Of a stretch of DNA of 28,064 nucleotides, positions 19,152 through 28,064 are shown one piece after another (position 1 is the stretch's first letter; every line of letters starts with the position of its first letter). The notes below the pieces were generated by a model. That model was not told the DNA's origin. It was given only the letters and a program-made list of their open reading frames with translations, and ran no database searches. This stretch comes from Apostichopus californicus (Eukaryota; Echinodermata; Holothuroidea; Aspidochirotida; Stichopodidae), in contig JAIPMN010001408.1 of NCBI GenBank assembly GCA_020650975.1, positions 1 through 28,064 of the forward strand, in the 5' to 3' direction. The position numbers and the translations under genes were made by a program.

Positions 19152-20774
19152 TCAGATTTTGTAGATAATGAGAGCGATGTGGAAGAGACGTGTGAGACTT
19201 CCCATCCCAGTGGTAGTCATAGCCATTTTCACTTCCTTGTTTATGATCATCTCATGTGATTCATCCAAAGCAAGACAGCAGCCAGATGCACCACAAATAC
19301 TAACAGCAAATGCACCACTTTCAAGATGTTTAAGAATTTCTGGAGGATACTGCTTAACACTCGCCATGTGAAAAGGAACAAGTTTGAGATAAGTAGGACG
19401 GTCCATGGCATGGAAAATAGGAGCAAGCTTCCTTACTGAAACAGTGCACAAACGAAACTGTCTTAGTCTAATGGCTAAAAACAAGGTATAATGGAACATG
19501 TCCCTATGTGTAAAGTCTATCCAAAATTGTGATATAGCATTTGTCTGACCCGTTCAATGAAAAAAAATCCTCATAACAGGTACCAGACAACTCAAGTTCA
19601 TCCTGTAAGTGCTTGAATATATCTGATCTATGGGACCTAAGTTTTTACGCAATACATGACAATAACTTCTGATATTGCCCTGCACCTGTTGGTTGTGAAT
19701 GCACATGGGAATTAAATATTTGCATTTGGTGTCTGTACATAGCTTCCCATGACTGCATGAGGGATTCGTGGGTTTTCCTGAACCCTGATGCAGTTGCAAC
19801 AGCTGTAAGAGTTGTGAAATAACCCAAGCAATTGCTTCAGACCAGCATGAAGACAAATTTTCATGAAGGGTCCTGTGTATTTTTTAGCAGATTCCATTCC
19901 CCAAGATAAGGCAAGAGCCAATTTAAGTCATCCCCATACAACCTCTTTGCCTCAAAAAGGTATTCATACGTCTCTGCATCTCCCGCAACAATGATATACT
20001 GTGTCCCATTGCCAATTGAATGTTTCTCTTGTAGGATATCAAGGACATGCCTGATGGTTTCAGCATTATCTGCTGGTTCTGACAGAATGCATGTAAAATG
20101 AATGGTAGACTTTAATGGATCTGTTGCATCAAATTGAGAAACTGCATTCTTTAGGTCGGGAATTGATAAATTAAGGTTTTTTAAATATATACATGAAAAC
20201 TGAATGCTTCATTTTTGATAGAGCTAATGAATCAGCTTCTGTATCAGAAAAAGAATCTGCTGATAGGAATTGCTTTGGCTTTGACCAAATTGGCACCAAT
20301 GCAGGCTGGGGGAAGAGATGGTGAACCTCTGTAGTACTCATCTAGTATGTCTTTGTCTACTTGTGTTTTGCTGGAAGATGGAATATCATGGCAACTGGTA
20401 TGACCAATGTCATCTACAGCACTTGGTAAAGGTTGTACAGCTTGCAAAGAAGTATCATGGAATCCTCTATTACAATTTGAAGCAGAGACTGATGCATAAC
20501 TGGAACTTCTATCAATATTATGAACAGATGCAATGGAGAAACCTTTGCTTAGTAGAAAAGGCTTTCTAGACATTTCTTTCTCTGCAACAGCTGTCTGGAA
20601 TCTTTCGAGAGTGCTTTTACTGACAGTGATACCAAAAGCAGACAAAAACTGAAAACAAGATGATGATGAACTAGAAAAGCGGTCAACAACATCAGACAGA
20701 GCCATATGGAGTGGTGTATAACATTGATCATTACAGGTGCTCAGGAAAGAAGTAGAAATAAACAAACGCTTCAA
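19152..20774 (-). pseudogene. Middle region of the decayed gene
   Basis: 20,244-20,774 encodes CYTPLHMALSDVVDRFSSSS, FLSAFGITVSKSTLERFQ and IASVHNIDRSSSYASV...SLQAVQPLP. 19,600-19,921 carries, over three frames, LSWGMESAKKY, AGLKQLLGLF and GFRKTHESLMQSWEAMYRHQ. 19,152-19,499 carries YTLFLAIRLRQFRL, MDRPTYLKLVPFHMA, GAFAVSI and LALDESHEMIINKE. These helical blocks are characteristic of the family but have no assigned biochemistry. Confidence 0.65.
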
Positions 20775-21301
20775 TCGTTTTTTTGTGGTGGACAGTCTCT
20801 GAAGGATGAAGCTGCTGCAAAAAGTGCATGATACATTTTATTTGATAGCTTGCTAGCTGTTTTTGTTCAGCATCTGAGAGGGTGCTACATTAAACAAAAA
20901 CAGGATTTCTTTTGGGATATAACATTGCCTATAGATGCCGTAGGAGAAAACTGATCAGAAGCAGATTCATACACTGTTTCCAGTAGAACTGGTTCATCCA
21001 ACAAACTGAATTGTGTTTGATATAGCATGTGCATTGCTATCAGTGTGTTCAAAAGAACAACATGACTCAATTAAGTCTGAAAGATGTTCCTTAGACGATC
21101 TTACTCTGTCACTGTACTCTCTACTTTTACTGAATCTTATTACAGCTTGATAACATGTGTTACAAAGACTGTTCACCTTTTCATTGTACTCTGCTTGCAC
21201 TCTTTCAGCAACAAAATGTTTAACGGTACTTGTATCAGTAAAGTTTCTCAAAGTACATGTGAAAGATGTTCAGCACACAGTGCACCTATTCCAAGTTCCG
21301 G

Positions 21302-21660
21302 TTAGCAAGTTGTAGTGGATGTGGCAAAGAAATCTGACTGACTGCTGCAAATGTCAACAGCAACCTGCTTTTCCAAACTGAACAGTTCTTGCAATTTTTC
21401 CGCTTTAATTATATTGGCAGTTTGATGCACTCTTTCTTCATTGTTACAACAATTATGAATCTGGCAAAAATTTGAGACTTTCCGTTTATTTGCTGCAATT
21501 TCACTTGATTTCATCAATCTCTTTTGGCATGCATAACATATACATGAGTGATCAGATATGTCTCTTTCTCGTAAATGATGAGTAATTTAGTGTGCTTTGG
21601 CATTGCCTATTCATGGCAAACAGCACAGGGACCTCGAGCCCTATCAGGGTGGTATAAACT
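21302..21660 (-). pseudogene. N-terminal cysteine-finger region of the decayed gene
   Basis: DRARGPCAVCHE is followed by a stop (TAG, plus 21,607-21,609) and AMPKHTKLLII. A frameshift then gives ITHHLRERDISDHSCICYAC, QKRLMKSSEIAANK and FCQIHNC. Two CxxC pairs about 35 residues apart suggest a treble-clef-type zinc finger, perhaps for nucleic-acid or protein binding. Confidence 0.6.
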
Positions 21661-23340
21661 ACAAGAACTGTCCTTAATCATGGAAGCTGACAAAGTAGTA
21701 CTTACCTGTTACAAAACCAGAATGTCAAAACTTAATTATACCTTCATTATAAATTCCGTTCAAAGTTATGTTAAAAAAGAATGAATGATTGCAATGCACT
21801 CTACCATAAATATATGCACTTAAGTACACTAACAAGAAAATGTAATAGTTATGATGGTAAGAATGGCCTTCTGAATGATTGTTTGAGCAGCCAATTACGA
21901 AAACTGTTTTCTATACGGCCTCGCACATCAACTTAACACAATGTATGAATAATACAGGTTATTGTCCTGACGTACAAATCCCTGCACTCTAAATAGGACT
22001 TCAGAACATACTAGGCTACTAGGCTAGAACTTGTGCAACAAAGCTACCAGGAGCCTACAGTATGCATAACACTATTAACAGCAATGTTTGCCTAAGCATT
22101 AGCCTCTAACTTGTAAGGTTATAAGAAGGCATCCAGATTTGCAGCATCTGCTTATGTTGCACATTACTAGTCTAGTCTTATACGAAGCTCAACACAGAAG
22201 GCATAGGCGTAGGTCTTAAGAAAAAAAGGGACATGGGTCGGCCAGGACACAGTGGGACGATTATAACTAACATATTGTAGCCTAAATTTAACAAGTGCAA
22301 GAAATAAAAAAAAAAAGTGCAGTCACAACTAAATTTCATCTACAGTTGGGAATGTACTACTAGTTTTGGTTTTTTAAGGTGCCGAACGCGTCTGATGAGT
22401 TACAGTTCAGTCTAAGCTAGGCATAAGCCTAATGAAGGATTTTCCTTCGTAGTTATGAATTTGAGTAAGTACTAAGAGTACTAGAATTTGCTATGGCCGA
22501 CCCGTTTGAAATACTTCGTTTGAAATGCTGTGGTAAAGCTTGACCACACTGTGCCTAAGGTTAATTAATAAATGCATTAAGTTGTCAATCAGTTTTAGTT
22601 TGACGAGAATCAAACAGTTCAACTATGCAAGATTACATAAGTTCAGATCATTTTAACACTAGGCATGTGCTTCAGGTACGTACAGTAAATAACCTAACGT
22701 GTACATGTACGGCAAATAAGCTACAGAAAAGCAGTCACCAGGGCCATTAAATTAGCTGCACGATTTGACACAATTACTATTGGTGAACAAACATGAAACC
22801 TCTCAGGTGATTGACGTTTCTCCGCCTTCGTAAGTCTATTTAGGGCGGTACCTCACCAAATTTGGTTACATCAACCTATTATGCAATTTCTCATGAATAA
22901 ACAAACGAGAGGACCACTTAGCGACGCTCATTAATGTTTCGCGGGTTACGAGGATGAAGTACTGTACTTCCGGGTCAACTTTGGCGAGTTGAAACTTGCG
23001 CAATAACGGTCGTATTTTGAAGTCAGCTCTCCGACTGATTAGGAAAAACAACAAGGAGTCAGATGACCACTGCTACGTATTTGTTGTGTTAACATTACAA
23101 AGTTTAAAGGACATGGAAAAAGTGTGCTCAAGAAAGAAGCATGTGCACCACCTTTCCGCGTTCCTCCTCCTGGTGTTCAATTGTAACAAAATCATAACAG
23201 AATAAGAAGTTACAGCCATAACATAGGTCAAAAAGTCAAACAAAACAGAGCTTTGTAATTTCTTTCTTTAGCTTGGAAAGATTCTTCTTTTTGAGTACAC
23301 ACTTAATCTAATTTCATTAACGGTTTTGTGATCTCCAAAA
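21661..23340. other. Non-coding stretch, 5' flank of the decayed gene
   Basis: No family motif in the short frames. Rich in TAGGC/CTAGGCT words at 22,005-22,430, and a CpG-containing patch at 22,910-23,010 holds ACTTCCGGGT. No RNA gene seen. Confidence 0.4.
22966..22975. promoter_or_regulatory. ETS-type ACTTCCGGGT motif
   Basis: Lies in a locally CpG-richer patch. The inverse complement ACCCGGAAGT occurs at 24,227-24,236. Binding is inference from the CCGGAAGT core. Confidence 0.35.
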
Positions 23341-23416
23341 TCACATTATCTACTACCTTTACTTGGGAGATAAAATAATCACATTATCTACTACCTTTAC
23401 TTGGGAGATAAAACAG
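23341..23416. repeat. Two-copy 38-bp tandem duplication
   Basis: TCACATTATCTACTACCTTT plus ACTTGGGAGATAAAA is repeated with period 38 (23,341-23,378 and 23,379-23,416), differing only at the last bases. Looks recent. Confidence 0.92.
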
Positions 23417-24424
23417 AAGTCGCTCCTGGAGGGGATCATGATAGTTTGGTTGATTTTCATCCAGTCCACACGGAGGTGGTATCAGGCAAGGAATTATTCA
23501 AGTGCTACAGGAGTATTTTACCATGTTGTCACCATTTCCTTGACAAAGGAGGTCAAAGCTGTCTTCTTTCTCTTCAAATCACAAGAGTATTAGTGCGAGT
23601 TCTTCTGATAGGGAAGATTTATATTGAAGAGAATAAATGGCTTAATAATGACTGAGATGCATGTTCGTTATATTAGTACACACAGAAATACCAATATGCA
23701 GAGCTTTTCATTTCTTGTTGGATATAGGACAGTCACACATTTTCTGAGTAGCAGGCTGCACAATAGTAATAGGGAACCACAGCTGTGAATGTTTGTATTC
23801 ATATTGCAGCTGTGTAACCATAATGCAAAATCGTAATGTTTAAATGATGTAATATATGCTGAATCTTTCAAGAATCTAGCATGTGTGTACCGCACAAACT
23901 GTTTTTTCCTTATGGTGTCACCATAAACAGTTTGCAGAATTTATTAGTAACTAAAAAAGTCACATCACATCCTCAATAATTATTGCTACCAAACATGATA
24001 CTGTATAAGTACACAAGGCTGGCTAATTGTGGCATAGCACAGGTACCACTTTGTTGCATTCACTATGTGTAAGCCACATAGTACGTTAAAGTGGTCGGGA
24101 CAGTCACATGTCAATCATTGGAATAAAATATTCGGACAATTTGATAGACAAATATAGAACTTTTTTTTAAAAAAACCGTTATTTTCGTGTAGAAAATATG
24201 AAATGAAGAACTATAACGCAATCTGAACCCGGAAGTCAGAAAACCAAATTTTGCAGCGATAAGCCTCGTGACGTAATTGCATGAACGACGCTACGCTGAT
24301 ATCATTGTGTAATGTGTGTTGCACTGTGTGTGTTAATGCGTTTTCGTCAACTTGAAATCAATCACATAATTAAGTAAAAAATTTATCACAAATGTGTAAA
24401 TGTTTCGACGATAATTCAGAGTAA
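23417..24424. other. Unassigned stretch upstream of a P2X7-like exon
   Basis: A plus-strand frame at 23,401-23,655 (84 aa, with KELFKCYRSILPCCHHFLDK) is not assigned. 24,225-24,310 is CpG-richer, holds ACCCGGAAGT, and could be the promoter of the exon at 24,425. Confidence 0.35.
24227..24236. promoter_or_regulatory. ETS-type ACCCGGAAGT motif, possible core promoter
   Basis: About 190 bases before the ATG at 24,425, in a CpG-containing patch. CCGGAAGT sites are common in TATA-less promoters of animal genes. Inference only. Confidence 0.4.
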
Positions 24425-24613
24425 ATGGAATTGCGCCTGTCACGTTCTTCGTCGAGTTTTGATGAAAGCGAAAATAGCGATGATGAAGAAGAAGAAGCAT
24501 TTGGTTTGCAACCATACCAATTCGAGGCAGTTGCGAGAGGTGATGCAGAAGGAGATTTGGGAGACGAAGTTCCGGCAGTTCCTGACGTTGATTCCAAATT
24601 GACGCAAATGAAT
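24425..24613 (+). CDS. Probable first exon of a P2X7-like zinc-domain gene
   Basis: From ATG 24,425 it reads MELRLSRSSSSFDESE, an acidic stretch NSDDEEEEAF, then GLQPYQFEAVARGD and a linker to KLTQMN, followed by a donor-like G/GTCAGT at 24,613-24,614. Stand-alone P2X7-like invertebrate proteins often begin with a Ser/Asp/Glu-rich leader and a PYxFEP motif ahead of the WCxCGxC finger, as in the 3902-4246 copy (PYDFDP). The exon is plausible. The rest of the gene is not intact downstream. Confidence 0.55.
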
Positions 24614-25171
24614 GGTCAGTACATGATTTAATGTATTTTGATTAAAATGTTCCAAATTTATGTTTCTTCTGAAAAAAAACCTCTTATCGAGTCGTTCTGT
24701 TCATTTCGCGCAACTACTACAGGCTACTACATCTAGTCATGCAACTACCGTAAAACGTTGAAGTTCGGTTTGATGTAGCTTAGGGCATATTGAATGAAAT
24801 TATCATAGGACATAGCAGTATTATTTTGATAGGAAATGAACGGATACGAAAATCAGTTCAGGTAAAATATAACAAGTAATTTCACAATGCCAAATTATAC
24901 TGAAAATTTCTGCACTCAAGATTTTCTACATCATTTATTTACGTTGCGCAGCAGAAAAATAGGAAGACTCGATTTATTCGTCTGTTTGAAAAATTACTTT
25001 GAGTTCTCTCCCAATCTAAGGCCTAAATTTTATATAGGATTGTGGTACAAACCAATAAACATATTACATAATGGCAATTATTGTCTATCCGTAACCAGTC
25101 ATTCAAAACTTGTTGATGCAGTTAAAAATGGTCTCATATTTGGTGACGTGTGAAAATTTGTAAATTTGCAG

Positions 25172-25262
25172 GTGCACCGGTGAGAATTGTACTGCAATGC
25201 CAACAGCAGTAGAACTGGGTACTGGAACCCCACATACTCAGCTGAAGGGGAGCACTCCCTAA
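25172..25262 (+). pseudogene. Possible second exon with start of the P2X7-like finger
   Basis: After TAAATTTGCAG, one frame reads CTGENCTAMPTAVE, resembling the WCTCGNC..MPTxxE start of the P2X7-like domain. It then ends at a stop (25,260-25,262). The phase does not fit the donor at 24,614, and the rest of the finger is missing, so it is broken or coincidental. Confidence 0.35.
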
Positions 25263-26671
25263 TCTTTGTAACTGCACAAGCAGGAATGATCACTCTGTGT
25301 TATTTCATTTGTATTAAAATTGATTGGTGAAAACCCCATGTCTGTATATTACAGCAAAAAATATATTCTGAATGGAAGTGAAAAGCAAGTTTCTTTGCAG
25401 AGAACGAAACTCACAAATGAATATAATGAAGAAAAAAATTATTTCTTTGTCATGTTTCCTATTTGATTGATAAAAGTCATACACATAAAACATCCCTTTT
25501 TTTAACTTTCTTACATTTCTGGTGATGGTAATAGTCTCTTTCTAAAGCACTCATTGTAATCTTCAAGAAGAGTTTAATGAAGTGATTTTCATAATACATC
25601 CCAAACAGCGATTCATCCTGAGACTAGATGCTGAAAAACCTATATGCAGGTGTAGCCGGCCAAAAACACAGTGACCAGGCAAAACTATATTTTTAGGTTT
25701 GGCAAAATTACAAGTGGCAACTTCCCAGGAGGGTAGGGTCGGTTTACTCCGAGATCGTGGGGACAACTTGAAAAGGCAAAATGATGGGTTTACTATGCAC
25801 ATGAATCGTGTATTAAAAGCAATCAGGTCACTTAAACAAGAGCTGTTACGTTTTATAAGAAATCCACTGAACTTATAGGAAAATACGGGTCCTCTACTCT
25901 AACACTGTTGTTATTATAATAAATTATGTTGATCTTATGCACAATCATCTCAACTTATCCTTCCTCTGTTCTCCTCTTACTATACAAACTTGGCTTTTAG
26001 TATCTTCCCTTAACTTTGTTCCCTACTATAATACCCTATTCATCCCATCCCATAATTCATAATATACATCCCATATTCGTAAGAATACATCCCATATTTG
26101 AGTGCAAGGAAACTCACGCATGACCACCAACACAAAGGTTGATCCATTGAATATTCATAAATCGTTTTTAAAGACAGGCTTTCAAAGAGACAGGCCCACC
26201 TGACCACTAATACCCCGTTCCCACGAACGCGGGCTTGCTTCAAGCAAGCATATGTGGAGCTAAAATTGTAACCGCAGATTGAACCCCGCGTTTCAACGAG
26301 TTAACTCCGGGCATAGCGGCATGATTGGAAAACGTCGCGTGGGGGCCACGCAAGTGATAGACCAGTGGAATACTAGTATGCATGCCTGTGGGAGTGTCTC
26401 CTATCATTACCGTGGTCACCTTTGGAAACGTGCGTAAATCGATTACACAGGATTCATGTATCACAAGTTGTATGTGCCGTATGGCAAGACATATGTACAG
26501 ATAATGTATAGTGTATTTCCTCTCCGTGGTGTCATTGAATTCGCTGCCAACGCTGATTAATAAAATAATATTACAACCGCGAATCCCATTTGCTATGTTC
26601 AAATCACATCAGGCCTACATTTAACTCAAACGTTCATTCGATTCCGTCGCGGTTGCATTGAATTTTGCGGC
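25263..26671. other. Unassigned stretch
   Basis: Frames at 25,563-25,802 and 26,240-26,602 (both minus) lack recognisable motifs. A short TACATCCCATA repeat occurs at 26,040-26,095. No RNA genes seen. Confidence 0.4.
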
Positions 26672-27257
26672 CAATACAACTTTAAAAGATAAGTCCAGGA
26701 CAAAGCTTCGTTTTGATATCTTAAAGAGAATATAATTGTGGTGTAATTTGCATTACATCATATGTACCATTTTGGAGAAATTGACCGTTGAAGTTGCCAC
26801 TTTTCGTACCAAAACTCAATTGGAGCAAACAGGTGTGACGTCATTGGTGCACACTGATAAATAATGTTTGTTTTCCTTTAAAAATTTACGTTTAATTTCA
26901 TACTCAACAATTGGATGCATCCATAATTTGAATGTACTATAGGTATTGGTATTTTATAAAATTCACATCCCCTTTAGACAAACTAGTAACCCTCAATCCA
27001 AGGCCAAATCAATAGACTGAAAAATAAAGAAACTAAACAAAATATTATTTGTCACTGTGCAACTATGACATCACACCTGTTTGCTTCAAGTTCACTTTTG
27101 GTAGAATATCAGATAACCTCAACTTTCAATATCTCAAAAACGGCATATAGGATTTGAATGTAAATTTCACCAGAATGCTAAGATTTCGTTCCTCTGTAAC
27201 CTAATTTTGACCTGGACTTTTCTTTTAACATCATGAAATTATATTTTTGTTGTATTG
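26672..27257. repeat. Long inverted repeat (foldback/MITE-like), 586 bp
   Basis: CAATACAAC at 26,672-26,680 has its complement at 27,249-27,257. Inward, AAGTCCAGGAC pairs with the complement at about 27,208-27,220, and GCAAACAGGTGTGACGTCAT (26,825-26,844) pairs with a near-copy at 27,065-27,086. Inner AAATAATGTTTGTTTTC also has a partner near 27,030-27,050. Arms are about 200 bp and roughly 70-75% alike, around a loop of about 110 bp. Imperfect arms imply an old element. No clear target duplication was found. Confidence 0.7.
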
Positions 27258-28064
27258 TGTAGTATGATATTCTGGTAAACTTGGCCAGTACTACGGCGAT
27301 TTCCACAATACAAAATGAAACAAGTTTACGACGCGTCGCCTTTTATATTTATGACTCCACGGTCCTGAACGTGATTAAAATCCGTTAGTCAAACTGTTTG
27401 AAACGTCATAGACCAGCCATATAAGACCAACCAACCATTACGTGCATATATAGGACCAACCAGTTTGACACTCACGATGCGAAAGTCTTGCCGTCTATTC
27501 GTAATCGTATTTCTGACCATTTTGTACTCGTAATCGTTCTTAGGGTAGTTTTTCTCTGATGGTATACTCTCGCTTGCATATTTGCTAGACTTATATCAGG
27601 ACAGGTGTATTATTTTTCATTTGATTTTCTTTCTGTTTTGTCTAAATTTCAAGTAATGACAGTAGAACAATACCCAAAAACAACAAATAAAACCCAACTT
27701 TAGAAAGATAGCTGTTTTGTGTGTGCACTCCAAATACGTTACGGTCATGGACAAGGCGATTCGTTAACTCATAAACTCAGAATAAAATCAAACATCAAAT
27801 GTCAGAATGAGGGTATAGAATGCTTTCATCAAGTCGAATTTTGTATATTCAGAGAACATTTTTGACTGCAGGTTGGTCGTTTCGTGTGGGTTTTGTGTGT
27901 GTACGTACTTTAATCATGATAATTTTCATCGTGGCTGTTCCGTTCTTATGGAACTTTGAGGTAAAACTTTCGGGATAATTTGCACACATTTTATCATGGC
28001 AGGGGGTTCCACATGGTTGAAGTTGTGTTTCTGTGTGTGGGGGGGGGGGGGGAGGCAATTTATT
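27258..28064. other. Unassigned right end with G-run
   Basis: AT-rich, no coding motif. A G-run of about 14 near 28,038-28,051 and a short ACCAACCA repeat at 27,425-27,465 are the only features. Confidence 0.4.

Larger units (their letters stand above)
17280..21660 (-). pseudogene. Large decayed gene: Cys fingers + FEN/PIN-like nuclease-like protein
   Basis: One minus-strand gene of roughly 1,200-1,300 codons can be followed through about ten frame changes. In order: a CAVC / CICYAC cysteine region (21,450-21,660), a second finger-like SLCNTCYQAV (about 21,160), CYTPLHMALSDVVDRF with the SVHNID..SYA..FHDTSLQAVQPLP block (20,400-20,720), and GLKQLLGLF / FRKTHESLMQSWEAMYRH (19,720-19,900). Then come FLAIRLRQFRL..APIFHAMDRPTYLKLVPFH and ALDESHEMIINKEVKMA (19,200-19,480), the nuclease-like part (17,840-18,600), and a Cys-rich tail (17,280-17,560). 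The block order matches a large multicopy family of marine-invertebrate proteins usually labelled uncharacterised. Nuclease assignment is my inference. No transposon ends were found. Confidence 0.72.

Noticed and set aside
23401-23655. Glycolipid-transfer-protein-like exon (FKCYRSILP..)
   Set aside because: Similarity is a handful of residues from memory and lacks the lipid-binding Asp/Asn/Trp pattern; too weak to annotate.
26240-26602. 120-aa minus-strand open frame as a gene
   Set aside because: No recognisable motif or hydropathy pattern; likely chance in a slightly GC-richer patch.
1-28064. CRISPR arrays, bacterial operons or phage genes
   Set aside because: No regularly spaced repeats or dense long frames; splice sites, LINEs and MITEs show a eukaryotic genome.

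Overview
This is a eukaryotic, AT-rich, intron-bearing window with no intact protein-coding gene that I can defend. It reads as a transposon graveyard from an invertebrate genome. Frequent TAGGCCTA/CTAGGC words, L1/Tx1-like LINE tails, multicopy P2X7-like domains and AAGGTCA-rich diverged repeats suggest a deuterostome such as an echinoderm. That assignment is an impression from composition and element content, not a proof.

Layout. 1-746 is LINE copy A. It abuts a decayed Mutator-like transposase on the minus strand (747-1492). 1917-2565 is a diverged local repeat. 3902-4340 (minus) carries a P2X7 C-terminal-type zinc domain. LINE copy B (4524-5333, 14-bp target duplication) contains a nested 387-bp hAT MITE (8-bp target duplication). 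A THAP plus DDE (PIF/Harbinger/ISL2EU-like) transposase pseudogene lies on the minus strand between about 10,352 and 7,255. It is interrupted by LINE copy C (9013-9733), by a near-perfect foldback (8670-8805) and by about 0.75 kb of other sequence.

11,459-12,028 is an L1-type reverse-transcriptase remnant with a 43-bp LINE tail lodged in it. 12,990-14,293 (minus) is a decayed transposase-like gene of the DYMHLV..GV type. It is split by a 186-bp element with a U2-snRNA head, flanked by 40-bp direct repeats. 15,004-15,154 is a LINE tail in the opposite orientation. A 10-N assembly gap at 16,527 is flanked by the same sequence on both sides.

The most interesting object is a roughly 4.4-kb broken gene on the minus strand (21,660 to 17,280). 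Its remains, in order, are Cys-rich N-terminal fingers, a long helical middle, a FEN/PIN-like nuclease-like region with altered acidic positions, and a Cys-rich tail. It resembles a large multicopy 'uncharacterised' family of marine invertebrates. To its right are a 38-bp tandem duplication, a probable first exon of a second P2X7-like gene (24,425-24,614, plus strand), and a 586-bp long inverted repeat (26,672-27,257). The remaining stretches hold only AT-rich, unannotatable DNA. The pieces do not form a pathway; they are a record of successive insertions whose order can be read from nesting and target-site duplications.
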